NCBI GenBank assembly: GCA_024762935.1
Contig: JANTGK010000010.1
Span: 1-39,186 of the forward strand
Direction: 5' to 3'
Length of the DNA stretch: 39,186 nucleotides
Source: Candidatus Peregrinibacteria bacterium
GTDB taxonomy: Bacteria; Patescibacteriota; Gracilibacteria; CAIRYL01; GCA-016699755
The notes beneath the pieces are model-generated. The model did no database searches. It was not told the origin of the DNA and worked only from the letters and a program-made list of their open reading frames with translations. Below are positions 1 to 9,175 of this stretch, piece after piece. The translations under genes were made by a program, and so were the position numbers. How positions within the stretch are numbered: position 1 is the first letter of the stretch; every line of letters begins with the position of its first letter.

Positions 1-621
1 GAAACAACTGTATATACTATGACTGCCAGTGGTCCTGGTGGAACAACAACATGTCAGGCGACTGTTGTCGTAGAAGACACTCCTATTGATGAACCAGATC
101 CTATTTGTGAACTCGGATTTTCTCCCGGAACTATCAAAAAGGGAGAAGGAACAACACTCTGGTGGTGGACACAAGACGTCGACGGTGGATCTATCAATAA
201 TGGTATGGGGAGTGTAAACGTTCCAGAAGGATATACATATATATATCCGACTGAGACTACTACCTACACCATGACTGTAAACTCTGAGAAGGCAAGTGGA
301 GAGCTCTGTGAAGCTACATGCCAAGCAACAATCGTAGTAGAAGAGGCAGAAACCCCACCCCCTTCTTGTGAAATTGGATTTGCTCCCGGGTCTGTAAAAA
401 AAGGTGAGGGAACAACTCTCTGGTGGTGGAGTGACAATGCTACGAGCGGAAATATGAGTGGTGGTATTGGAGAAGTGAGTGTCCCAGAAGGATACAAATA
501 TATTTATCCAGAGAACAATTCTACCTTCACTCTTGAGGTATCAGGCCCAGGCGGAAATGCAAGCTGTAAAGCAAGTGTCGAAGTACGGGATGAATGGTGT
601 ACTCGTGAAGGAGATTGCTAA
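1..621 (+). CDS. Ig-like repeat surface protein, 5' end cut by window
   Basis: The frame is open from base 1, so the N-terminus lies outside the window; the visible part ends at TAA 619-621. It holds the end of one module and two full modules of about 85 residues, starting near bases 109 and 367. Each module opens with Cys-Glu, has a GEGTTLWWW core, a VPEGY turn and a YIYP strand, and ends with a second Cys before a VxV strand. The alternating cysteines suggest one disulphide per module. The pattern resembles the Ser/Thr-rich Ig-like modules often found in tandem in CPR surface proteins (family knowledge). It is probably an extracellular or wall-associated stalk or adhesin. No anchor is visible: the protein ends soon after the last module, at DEWCTREGDC. 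Exact ligand unknown. Confidence 0.8.
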   Translation, partial: ETTVYTMTASGPGGTTTCQATVVVEDTPIDEPDPICELGFSPGTIKKGEGTTLWWWTQDVDGGSINNGMGSVNVPEGYTYIYPTETTTYTMTVNSEKASGELCEATCQATIVVEEAETPPPSCEIGFAPGSVKKGEGTTLWWWSDNATSGNMSGGIGEVSVPEGYKYIYPENNSTFTLEVSGPGGNASCKASVEVRDEWCTREGDC

Positions 622-643
622 AAGCAGCATTCGTATTTGATGC

Positions 644-675
644 AAAAAAAGAGGCCCTTTCGGGCTTCTTTTTTG
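644..675 (+). terminator. Rho-independent terminator after the Ig-like repeat gene
   Basis: An A-rich arm and GAGGCCC pair with GGGCTTC across a TTTC loop, with one G-U pair, and a run of six T follows. It sits 22 bases after the stop codon. Confidence 0.9.
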
Positions 676-704
676 TAATGCATTACCCTTGGTGTTTGGG
701 TATA

Positions 705-751
705 AGATAAGAAGAAGGGGAAGACAAAAAAGTTTGTACTTCATCTTATCT
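705..751. repeat. Imperfect inverted repeat
   Basis: AGATAAGAAGAA (705-716) pairs with TTCATCTTATCT (740-751) with a single A-A mismatch; the loop is 23 bases. There is no T-run, so it is not a standard terminator. Function unknown. Confidence 0.5.
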
Positions 752-795
752 ATTGTAACAGAAGAGTTCATCACACTTCCGCATAACCTTATCTG

Positions 796-828
796 TAATA
801 ATGAAGCATTAATAATGCTTCATTATTA
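796..828. repeat. Perfect 16-bp palindrome upstream of the secreted TIM-barrel gene
   Basis: TAATAATGAAGCATTA (796-811) is followed by one base and then its exact reverse complement (813-828). It lies about 35 bp upstream of the TATAAT at 863, next to where a -35 box would fall. That position suits an operator. It could equally be a small mobile-repeat relic, since no T-run follows it. Confidence 0.6.
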
Positions 829-862
829 TAAAGACCACCTTTTATAAAAAATAAAAATATTG

Positions 863-868
863 TATAAT
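863..868 (+). promoter_or_regulatory. -10 box TATAAT for the secreted TIM-barrel gene
   Basis: A consensus TATAAT lies 24 bases before the ATG at 893. The -35 region (TTTATA near 841) is poor. The implied leader is about 17 nt and has no Shine-Dalgarno sequence. Confidence 0.6.
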
Positions 869-892
869 AGCAAGATATTATTTTAATTATAT

Positions 893-2215
893 ATGCGACG
901 CATACTTCTTTTTCTTCTGGTTTTTCTTTCTTTTTCTTCTGGCGCATTTTTAGTTTTAAATCGGACAATGGCAATGGAGTCATGTCATGGAATCACAGAT
1001 ACAAATGCCAATATTCCAAGTGAATTTTCTTCTCCCTGGAATATTTTTACAGATACTATTATGATGAAGGCTTCTTGTTTGAATACCAACAATGTTCAGA
1101 TAAAAATCGGGACAGGTGATAAATCTCAGTATATTTGGCATGAATTATATTACACAAAGGATGGGAAAACATGGGAAGTCCCAAAAGAGCTCACAGGAGA
1201 CTATGCACCAGAATCAAAAAAATGGATAGCAGGACAAGCAGCGGCAAATATAAATATTACAAAAAATATATCTAAAAAGAATTATATAGCCGCATATATT
1301 TGTGAATGGAATAACGAAGAATGGAAATGTGGGTGTACCAGTAAAGAAAAGTGTACCAGTAAAGGGAAATGGTCATTGCAATTTTTTGATACAAGTAGAA
1401 ATACACAAGATCAAGAAAATACTCAACAAGAAGCAGATGATCAGGAAACACAACCAGATGACAATGTTTCGACTCCAGGCAAAGATTTTCCCGTGTATGA
1501 CATGACAATGTATACAAATAAGCCCGATAATGTAGAAGAAATTGGCTTTAAGAAGCTAAATATCCTCTACGAAGCATCTTTTTATCCACAGGGAGGGGAT
1601 GTAAACAATGTTCCTTCAGAAGCGGCAATACGTGATTTGGCTCGATATTCATATGACGAAAAGGGTCCGATAGTGAATGTAGACCTTGAACGATGGAAAG
1701 TTCCTGAGGAAGTTGATAAATATAAGTACGTTCTCGATATTATGAAAGATGAGCGACCAGATTTGCAAATTGGTTTTTTCAATCTCCCACCAAAATTTGA
1801 CTATTGGAGAGCAATTAATGGTCCAGATGATTCAAAATACAAAGAATGGCAAAAGGTAAATGATCGGCTTCAAGGATTTGCCGATGCGGTCGATATACTT
1901 TTTCCAAATGGCTACACTTTTTATGAAGACGTAGAAGGATGGAAGAAGTATGCCAAAGCACAAATTGATGAAGCAAGACGACTTGCTCCCAATAAGCCGG
2001 TGTATCTTACCATTTGGCCACAGTATCACGATTCTGAACCTATAGGATGGCAATATGTTCCTGCTGACTATTTTCGCGCACAATTAGAATTGGCAAAACA
2101 GTATGCCGATGGTGTTGTCATTTGGGGAGGATGGACAATAGACAGAAAGGATCCTTGGGATGAAAATGCTCCTTGGTGGCAAGAAGTAAAGGATTTTTTG
2201 GGGAGTATGGAGTAA
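893..2215 (+). CDS. Secreted protein with hyaluronidase-like (GH56-like) TIM barrel
   Basis: 440 residues. A hydrophobic segment at residues 3-23 acts as signal peptide or anchor. Residues 50-165 form a Cys-containing beta domain (IWHELYYTKDGKTW, a C-x-C and two more Cys) of a kind that recurs in CPR surface proteins. An acidic Gln/Asp-rich linker covers about 168-195. Residues 200-440 look like a TIM barrel. The motif NVDLERW (D264, E266) resembles the catalytic DxE of GH56 hyaluronidases (IDFERW). Late in the barrel, GVVIWGGW resembles their GVVLWGS strand. Inference: an extracellular glycoside hydrolase acting on a host or matrix polysaccharide. It could also be a binding-only barrel, as overall similarity cannot be measured here. 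Monocistronic, with its own promoter. Confidence 0.6.
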   Translation: MRRILLFLLVFLSFSSGAFLVLNRTMAMESCHGITDTNANIPSEFSSPWNIFTDTIMMKASCLNTNNVQIKIGTGDKSQYIWHELYYTKDGKTWEVPKELTGDYAPESKKWIAGQAAANINITKNISKKNYIAAYICEWNNEEWKCGCTSKEKCTSKGKWSLQFFDTSRNTQDQENTQQEADDQETQPDDNVSTPGKDFPVYDMTMYTNKPDNVEEIGFKKLNILYEASFYPQGGDVNNVPSEAAIRDLARYSYDEKGPIVNVDLERWKVPEEVDKYKYVLDIMKDERPDLQIGFFNLPPKFDYWRAINGPDDSKYKEWQKVNDRLQGFADAVDILFPNGYTFYEDVEGWKKYAKAQIDEARRLAPNKPVYLTIWPQYHDSEPIGWQYVPADYFRAQLELAKQYADGVVIWGGWTIDRKDPWDENAPWWQEVKDFLGSME

Positions 2216-2640
2216 GAGTAAAAGAGGAATAAGAGAGCGTTTTAATATTTTTTTCTTTCCCATTTCAGTAATATTAGAGCTATAGATATTAGAGCTATAG
2301 CGCATGCATTACTTATCAGTAAATATGAAAAATAGGAAAAGTGCCATTGGATGCCCAGATTCTGCTGATGCTATTCATCAGAATTAAATCAATAATATAT
2401 AAATATTGTTGTGAAAAAATGAGAGATAATTCAGAAAAAGGAGATAACCATCTTTCTGATTCTCTCTGACTCCTTACTCCTGCCCCTCACTCTTGCTGAT
2501 CACAAAAAGAGAGAGTATCAAATATACCGTTTCGGTACTTCTCGTACTTTGATGGAGTAGAGATGGGAGCATTTATTGATGATTTGAAACAGTGTCTCAT
2601 TATTCACAAAAAGGAAGCAAGAATACGTTCTTATGCCCTC
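2216..2640. other. 425-bp intergenic stretch with repeats and hairpins, no gene seen
   Basis: It separates the TIM-barrel gene from the converging DUF11 gene, and no convincing coding frame is present. It holds a perfect 15-bp tandem duplication (2271-2300), a hairpin CTGATG-5-CATCAG (2365-2381), an inverted repeat at about 2421-2468, and a nested stem at 2517-2553 (TACCG-TTT-CGGTA inside ATCAAA/TTTGAT). None is followed by a clear T-run. It may end both transcripts or encode a structured RNA. Confidence 0.45.
2271..2300. repeat. 15-bp tandem duplication
   Basis: The unit ATATTAGAGCTATAG occurs twice with no mismatch, at 2271-2285 and 2286-2300. It is in non-coding sequence just after the TIM-barrel gene and is consistent with recent slippage. 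Confidence 0.9.
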
Positions 2641-3822
2641 TTATATTTTTCTTCTTCGAAGAAAGAGAATACCGAGAGACCCAAGAAGTGAAACGATGAG
2701 GAGAATATACAGCTCCGGTCCTGACCCAATGAGAGTGAGAGGAGTTGGTGTAGTGACTGTTTTGGGGACTTGTGTTACTGGCGGAGAAACTGGGGGAGGA
2801 GTGACATCTTTCTTTTTTACGACATGAGGAAGAAAAAGTGTTTTCTTTGATACAGTTTTTGCAGTGATGTCTTCATTCTGAGAAGAAACTGAGAGGGATG
2901 TTACAAATTTTTTTGCCTGAGTCACGTCTGACTTTGCCCGAGCAGTGACAGAAAAGCTCCATTCTTCCCCTGGAAGAAGAGATTTTTTTGAAAATGTCAT
3001 CACATCACCTTTAATAACTGGATTTGCATCACCAGTAGAAACGAGAGAGAGATACTCACCAGGAAAGGAGTACTCGGCGAGAAGCCCTTCTGTTTTTTTA
3101 TCTGTATTATTCGTAATTGTTGCGGTGAATACAATAGTGTCACCTTCTTTTACAGAAGATTTTCCAGGGGTAAAAGAAAGAGAGAGTGGCTCTGCCGATT
3201 TTTCTTGTGTTGTCACTTCGGAGACAAGGACAGGGGCATCTTTTGGAAGAGTTGACTTGTTGGATGCTCCCTCTTCTTCTACGACTGCCTCTGTTGTAGT
3301 AATGGAAGTTTCATCAGTAGTAGTAACTTTTTCCTCCTCTTCTCCTGAGGCCTGAGAACCTGATGAAATAATTCGAAGTGGAAAGAGTGCGCTGTTGTTT
3401 GAAGTGTTCCTATCCTCTTGAGCTGATGTTATTCTTACGAGAAGTGCAGAAAAATCAGGTGATTCATCACTGATAACTGTCGAGTATGAAAATGACTCCT
3501 TCTGATTTGGGGCCATATCTCCAATAAAACAAATAAGTTTCCCCTGCCTATCTTCACAGCCCTCAGGAACTGCAACAAGTGTTTGTATTCCGTTGAGACC
3601 ATACTGATCCTCTATAATAACGACCTTTGCACTTTCACTTCCAATATTCTGATATGAAACCGTATACTCAACCGTTTCCCCCCGCTCTACTCCAAGAGTT
3701 GGCTTAACAGTGGCTGATTTTGAAACCACAAGATCAACACCTGAAACCTCTTCTCCATAAACAGGAATACATGCAAAAAGGAAAAATGCCAAAACAAATG
3801 CAGGGACATACTTTTGAATCAT
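2641..3822 (-). CDS. DUF11-repeat surface protein with sortase-like C-terminal anchor
   Basis: 393 residues. A signal peptide is present (residues 1-23, ending VYG). Two DUF11-type beta modules follow, at about 27-152 (GVERGETVEYTVSYQN) and 213-325 (VKEGDTIVFTATITNN). An acidic Thr-rich linker separates them. A Pro/Thr-rich spacer (335-360) leads to the tail LIGSGPE, a hydrophobic helix and RRRKI. That order (motif, helix, basic end) is the layout of a cell-wall sorting signal, with LIGSG in place of LPxTG. Inference: exported and anchored at the envelope as a structural or adhesive protein. The ATG start fits the promoter just upstream. The gene is probably monocistronic, since the tgt stop and a strong promoter lie behind it. 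Confidence 0.75.
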   Translation of the reverse strand: MIQKYVPAFVLAFFLFACIPVYGEEVSGVDLVVSKSATVKPTLGVERGETVEYTVSYQNIGSESAKVVIIEDQYGLNGIQTLVAVPEGCEDRQGKLICFIGDMAPNQKESFSYSTVISDESPDFSALLVRITSAQEDRNTSNNSALFPLRIISSGSQASGEEEEKVTTTDETSITTTEAVVEEEGASNKSTLPKDAPVLVSEVTTQEKSAEPLSLSFTPGKSSVKEGDTIVFTATITNNTDKKTEGLLAEYSFPGEYLSLVSTGDANPVIKGDVMTFSKKSLLPGEEWSFSVTARAKSDVTQAKKFVTSLSVSSQNEDITAKTVSKKTLFLPHVVKKKDVTPPPVSPPVTQVPKTVTTPTPLTLIGSGPELYILLIVSLLGSLGILFLRRRKI

Positions 3823-3841
3823 ATAATAAAAAAAGGAGTTT

Positions 3842-3869
3842 ATTATATTTTATTACAGTTTTTAGTCAA
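3842..3869 (-). promoter_or_regulatory. Strong promoter for the DUF11 gene
   Basis: Read on the minus strand: TTGACT (3869-3864), a 16-base spacer, TATAAT (3847-3842). This is the best sigma-70-type promoter in the window. The start codon at 3822 gives a leader of about 13 nt with no Shine-Dalgarno motif. Confidence 0.8.
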
Positions 3870-3893
3870 GTCTATTCTTTTACTGAATATAAG

Positions 3894-5027
<1,134 letters not shown>

Positions 5028-5091
5028 TTATTTTCTTCATTAGAAAAAGTACTCATAGCCATTCCTTGTCTCTAGAGAGTTTTCAAAACTT

Positions 5092-6522
5092 TTACTGTTC
5101 TTTCTTCATAAGCTTTTTTACCTCATTAAGTGCTTTTGGCGCTTTTTGATGTTCCGGATATTTTTCCACTATCTCTGAAAAAACTTTCTCCGCATCAGAA
5201 AATTTTTTTTGTTGGAGCAACAAAAGCCCCTGTTGATATTTTTTCTCAGCATTATGATTCCCAGAAAAATTTAAACATTTGGAGATATCTTTTTCACTTC
5301 GGAAAAAATAGCATATGTCGGAATTTTTTCGGGATTTTGCAAAATTAAAAATACACTCGGAATAATCTTCTTCACTTTCTTTTGTACTACAACCATACAT
5401 AGGTTCTCTCTCTAACGAATCCAATCTTTTAAGCATAGCGGAACTGTTTTTTTCTTCTGTGATATCTTCCGGCCTGATATTTTTCATAATATAAAGCATT
5501 CCTCCTTCTTTGATATAAACACTGTTTTTATCCCTGAAAAAGTAATATAAATTATGCAGACAGTCTAAACTTTTTACATCTATAACTGGTGCGGAATAAG
5601 AAGCTTCTTTTTTTCCACTAATAGAAATGGAGGCGGAAATATTATCGTGAATGATTAGTCCACAAAATTCGATATTGTCTTCCTTTATACCATCACGATA
5701 ATAAGAATTCTTATCTTTTGCTATTCCATGATCACTCATAGTATTCCCCACATATTCAAATGTCTTAGGGTCAGCATTTTTTACTTCTTTAATACCCCTA
5801 ACGTAAAGACGATGATTAAATTTAATCAGACTTGTATATACCCTGTCTTTATCTTTCCAATATCCGCCTCCTATAGAAATAAAAGTAGACGGGTCAGCAT
5901 TTTTTACTTTTTTTATAGATACGCTTAAAAAGCCAGAGTCTTCATGAAACATAAAAAATACATGATTCTTGTCTTTCCAATATCGATAGCCGTCTTCCGG
6001 TGTTATCTCTTCAAAAGTATTTGGGTCTGCGTCTTCGATGATTACGCCTTCCTGATACATATGATTTTTATCTTTAGCAATATCTCCGTATTCGTTAAAA
6101 ATACTTAAGGTTTTTATATCTATATTTTCTATTTTTTGAGCTTCAAAAAAATTTTTATCCGTTTTGTTATATATTTTTTTGAGATAGTATACTCCATTTT
6201 TATCCATTACATAATAACTGCAATTAATATCTTTAAAAGAAGAAATATCGATGCCAATAACTTTTTCTGTTCCAAGTAACAATTCTCCATCAATAACCTC
6301 ATATTTTCTTTCTGCACGAGAACAATCGTTTGAAGTTTGATTTGGTATTTGAGGTACGACACCTCTTTCTTTTTGCCCTACATTTTTTTCCTCTTCGGAA
6401 GACACCTTCTCTGATATATCCATCCTCGTTTTATAACCTTCATGTTTTTCACTATTGTCTACCAGAAGGCAACCCGAAAGCGTAAACAAAAGAATAACTC
6501 TGATGAAAAAAATTCGATTCAT
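5092..6522 (-). CDS. DKNYY-repeat lipoprotein with C-terminal TPR-like helices
   Basis: 476 residues from the ATG at 6522. That start is preferred over upstream in-frame codons because it begins a lipoprotein signal: MNRIFFIRVILLFTLSGC, with lipobox LSGC. The central part carries repeated DKN/DKD motifs (DKNGVYYLKK, DKNHMYQEG, DKNHVFF, DKDRVY, DKNSYY, DKNSVY), the hallmark of the DKNYY family. Many repeats are joined by phrases such as NADPSTF and NADPKTF. The last 55 residues (YQQGLLLLQQKKFSDAEKVF, then EKYPEH) look like one TPR unit as in CpoB/YbgF. Probably a membrane-tethered envelope protein. It starts 31 bases after the VirD4-like ATPase gene, so the two are likely cotranscribed. Molecular role unknown. 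Confidence 0.75.
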   Translation of the reverse strand: MNRIFFIRVILLFTLSGCLLVDNSEKHEGYKTRMDISEKVSSEEEKNVGQKERGVVPQIPNQTSNDCSRAERKYEVIDGELLLGTEKVIGIDISSFKDINCSYYVMDKNGVYYLKKIYNKTDKNFFEAQKIENIDIKTLSIFNEYGDIAKDKNHMYQEGVIIEDADPNTFEEITPEDGYRYWKDKNHVFFMFHEDSGFLSVSIKKVKNADPSTFISIGGGYWKDKDRVYTSLIKFNHRLYVRGIKEVKNADPKTFEYVGNTMSDHGIAKDKNSYYRDGIKEDNIEFCGLIIHDNISASISISGKKEASYSAPVIDVKSLDCLHNLYYFFRDKNSVYIKEGGMLYIMKNIRPEDITEEKNSSAMLKRLDSLEREPMYGCSTKESEEDYSECIFNFAKSRKNSDICYFFRSEKDISKCLNFSGNHNAEKKYQQGLLLLQQKKFSDAEKVFSEIVEKYPEHQKAPKALNEVKKLMKKEQ

Positions 6523-6553
6523 TTTTTCAAAAAAGAAGTTTGTTATTTTGAAA

Positions 6554-9175
6554 TTATTCAATAATCCCCAACCTCGCCTCGATTTCCTGGTCCACAAATT
6601 CACGACTTCTTCCATACCGAAGACGAGAATATTTTTTCACAATTTCTGCTATTTTATCCTTCTTTCCCGTTTCATCCCAAATAGTCTCCATAGAAAATGG
6701 TCTGCTTGTAGCGTTATCGATATTTAACTTGCAGTAGGCTTTATAGTTCGCAATACCGATAATATCTTGCTGCGTCAGTGCTGGAGAATATTCTTTTTCG
6801 AGATACTCTGCATCTTCTGCTCCGACCTTAAAGCTCATCATTGTTCCCACATTTCCAAAAACAGCATCACGAAGTTTTGATTGTTTCTCATACCCCTGAG
6901 TTGTCTGAAGCTGTGCAATATACTGATGCGCCATGATAAGCGAAAGGTGATACTTTCGTGCCTCACTCAAGATTTCAGCAAATGCATCGGTCGCAAAATT
7001 TTGAAACTCATCGACATAGAGGAAAAAATCTCGTCGCTCACTTTCAGGAATGTCAGCACGACTCATTGCCGCCATAGAAATCTTATTTACAAAAATAAGC
7101 CCTAAGAGTTGTGCATTAATATCTCCGACTTTTCCCTTTGAAAGATTAACGAGTAGTATTTTTCCGTTATCCATAATTTCTCGAAGATTAAAGGCAGATT
7201 TTGGCTGCCCTATAATATTTCGCATGGTCGTATTGGTAATAAACGGACCAAATTTACTGGAAAAGTATGGAATCATTTCTTCTTTCTCACGTGCACCAGT
7301 TTTTGCCATTTCATTCTCCCAGAATTGTTTCACCACTGTGTTTTTACACTTGCTCACCTTATATTTTTGGAAGGCATCGTCTACGAAGAGCCGAGGGAGA
7401 TCAATAAGCGTTGCCCCTTCTTCTTCGTCATCCATAAGGGTTAAACACCCATTTCTGAAGTAGTGCTGAATACGTGGTCCAAAAATCTCATTCCCAAAAA
7501 GTTTTATAAAAATATTCATCGCATCGAGACTTGCTCGGTCTTTTTGCTCGGGAGAATTTGCCTCTAAAAGATTCAGTCCCATGGGGCGATCCGTATCAGC
7601 GGGATTAAAAACAATAACATCTCGTGCCCGCTCTTTGGGAACATATTTGAGAATATCTTCTATGAGGTCTCCATGCGGATCAACAACACAGACTCCTTCG
7701 CCATTGTTAATATCTTGTCGGGCCATAGCACTTAAAAGAGCAGATTTACCCGCACCAGATTTTCCCACGATATAGTGATGTCGAGAACGGTCATGTTTTT
7801 TCATAAATACTTTCTTCTCCTCTCCTCGAAACCGATTGATCCCCAAAAGCAACCCTTGTTTTGGAGCGTTCACAGGAAGAGGAAGAACCTTGTATTTGAG
7901 CCATTTAATAATCGGAATGGGATTATATTTGATATCTGGAAAATGAAAAATAGTGGCTAATTCATCTGGCACTAAGAGAGATGTTCTCCCGAGATAGAAT
8001 TTTCCGAGACGCCTTTTGAATCCATGAAGAATAAGTGGTGCATTGATAAAATCGATAGGTATAATACGTCGATTCTGGAACCAATTACTGAGGGCATCTT
8101 TATACACCGTCATCCCCACAACAATATTGTTGAGAATCTCCTGAGCCCGGGATGAAGACTTTGCAGATGCAAGGATTCGAATTGATACATCAAACCCAAA
8201 CTGTCCCGCTTTTGCCCCCATTCGTTTTGCGACTTCTTCTTCGGTCTGCACCATACGGATATAATGGTCACCACTACTTGCACCCGGTGCAGTAGAAATT
8301 CGATCTTCACCACCTGGAAGAAAAATAGCTGAAAGGACATTAAAAAATGTTCCAAGAATAGGAATATCTCCCAGAAAAGAATCTTTTTGTCTCTTGAAAT
8401 ATTTTTCTGCTTTTTTCTTTGCTCGTTTTCTCCATTTCTCATCAGATACTGGATTAATCACCATTTGCAGCACTGCTTTCTCATTTTCCTGAAGTTTTGA
8501 AAACACATTGGCAAGGTCATTGAGAGGATCATTCTCCATCTCTTTCGTCCCTTTAATGGGAAACCACTCCGGATTGACGGTGTGCATATAATACCCTCGA
8601 ACAATATTTCCCTTTGTTTTAAAATCATAGTCTTGAATCCTCTCAATATTTGCAGATGGAAAAAAAGATGTCACCTGTTTTTCAATAATAGATTTATAAT
8701 ATTCATCTATCACAATGATAAATCGAAGTTCCCGTTTGCTCATCAACATTTCAAATGAGACTTTATCAAAGTCCCAAAGAGCACTCCTGAGGTAATTCCA
8801 GAGGTTTATTTCTGAGAGTTCAGTAAGTGCCCGATAGAACTGCACCATAGTAGTAATTTTTTCTCGGAAATCTTTTTCTTGTTTTTTCTCATAATCGACT
8901 TTGCTGTCGAGCCGAGGAACCGTTACTTCTAAGAAAACAAGATCTTCTACTTTGCGTTCATGATACCACCAGCGCATCATGTACATGCCAGCAACAATAG
9001 AGAGATAAATGGTTGTCATATCTACCGCAAGTTGTGCTTTATTTGCCCAGAGAAAATCAAAAAGAGAGATACTGACATCTTCATAATTAATCTTTCTCAA
9101 AAAGAATATGAGCAGAAAAATGGCAAGAACCACTAGATATCTCAGCCGAATCAGAAGAGAAAAGAGATTCTTCAT
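6554..9175 (-). CDS. VirD4/TraG-like membrane ATPase
   Basis: 873 residues from the ATG at 9175, which overlaps the TGA of the upstream gene as ATGA. An in-frame codon at 9205 would add ten residues but has no better signal. Two N-terminal membrane helices (about 10-28 and 45-68) precede a long soluble region. The AAA-type motor then has Walker A GKSGAGKS near residue 470 with VVDPHGD downstream, and Walker B FFLYVDEFQNF near residue 717. The phrases VVDPHGDL, FNPAD and MAHQYIAQL are typical of the type IV coupling-protein/TraG family. No other type IV secretion genes are in the window. Inference: a DNA- or protein-pumping ATPase at the cytoplasmic membrane, working with the PrsW-like protein encoded just before it. 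Confidence 0.85.
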   Translation of the reverse strand: MKNLFSLLIRLRYLVVLAIFLLIFFLRKINYEDVSISLFDFLWANKAQLAVDMTTIYLSIVAGMYMMRWWYHERKVEDLVFLEVTVPRLDSKVDYEKKQEKDFREKITTMVQFYRALTELSEINLWNYLRSALWDFDKVSFEMLMSKRELRFIIVIDEYYKSIIEKQVTSFFPSANIERIQDYDFKTKGNIVRGYYMHTVNPEWFPIKGTKEMENDPLNDLANVFSKLQENEKAVLQMVINPVSDEKWRKRAKKKAEKYFKRQKDSFLGDIPILGTFFNVLSAIFLPGGEDRISTAPGASSGDHYIRMVQTEEEVAKRMGAKAGQFGFDVSIRILASAKSSSRAQEILNNIVVGMTVYKDALSNWFQNRRIIPIDFINAPLILHGFKRRLGKFYLGRTSLLVPDELATIFHFPDIKYNPIPIIKWLKYKVLPLPVNAPKQGLLLGINRFRGEEKKVFMKKHDRSRHHYIVGKSGAGKSALLSAMARQDINNGEGVCVVDPHGDLIEDILKYVPKERARDVIVFNPADTDRPMGLNLLEANSPEQKDRASLDAMNIFIKLFGNEIFGPRIQHYFRNGCLTLMDDEEEGATLIDLPRLFVDDAFQKYKVSKCKNTVVKQFWENEMAKTGAREKEEMIPYFSSKFGPFITNTTMRNIIGQPKSAFNLREIMDNGKILLVNLSKGKVGDINAQLLGLIFVNKISMAAMSRADIPESERRDFFLYVDEFQNFATDAFAEILSEARKYHLSLIMAHQYIAQLQTTQGYEKQSKLRDAVFGNVGTMMSFKVGAEDAEYLEKEYSPALTQQDIIGIANYKAYCKLNIDNATSRPFSMETIWDETGKKDKIAEIVKKYSRLRYGRSREFVDQEIEARLGIIE

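Noticed and set aside
541-774. Minus-strand reading frame over the end of the Ig-like gene
   Set aside because: It is antisense to a clear gene and a terminator, with no start signal.
1-3822. Transferred island carrying the surface genes
   Set aside because: The surface genes have composition and promoter style like the rest, with no integrase, tRNA target or flanking repeats.
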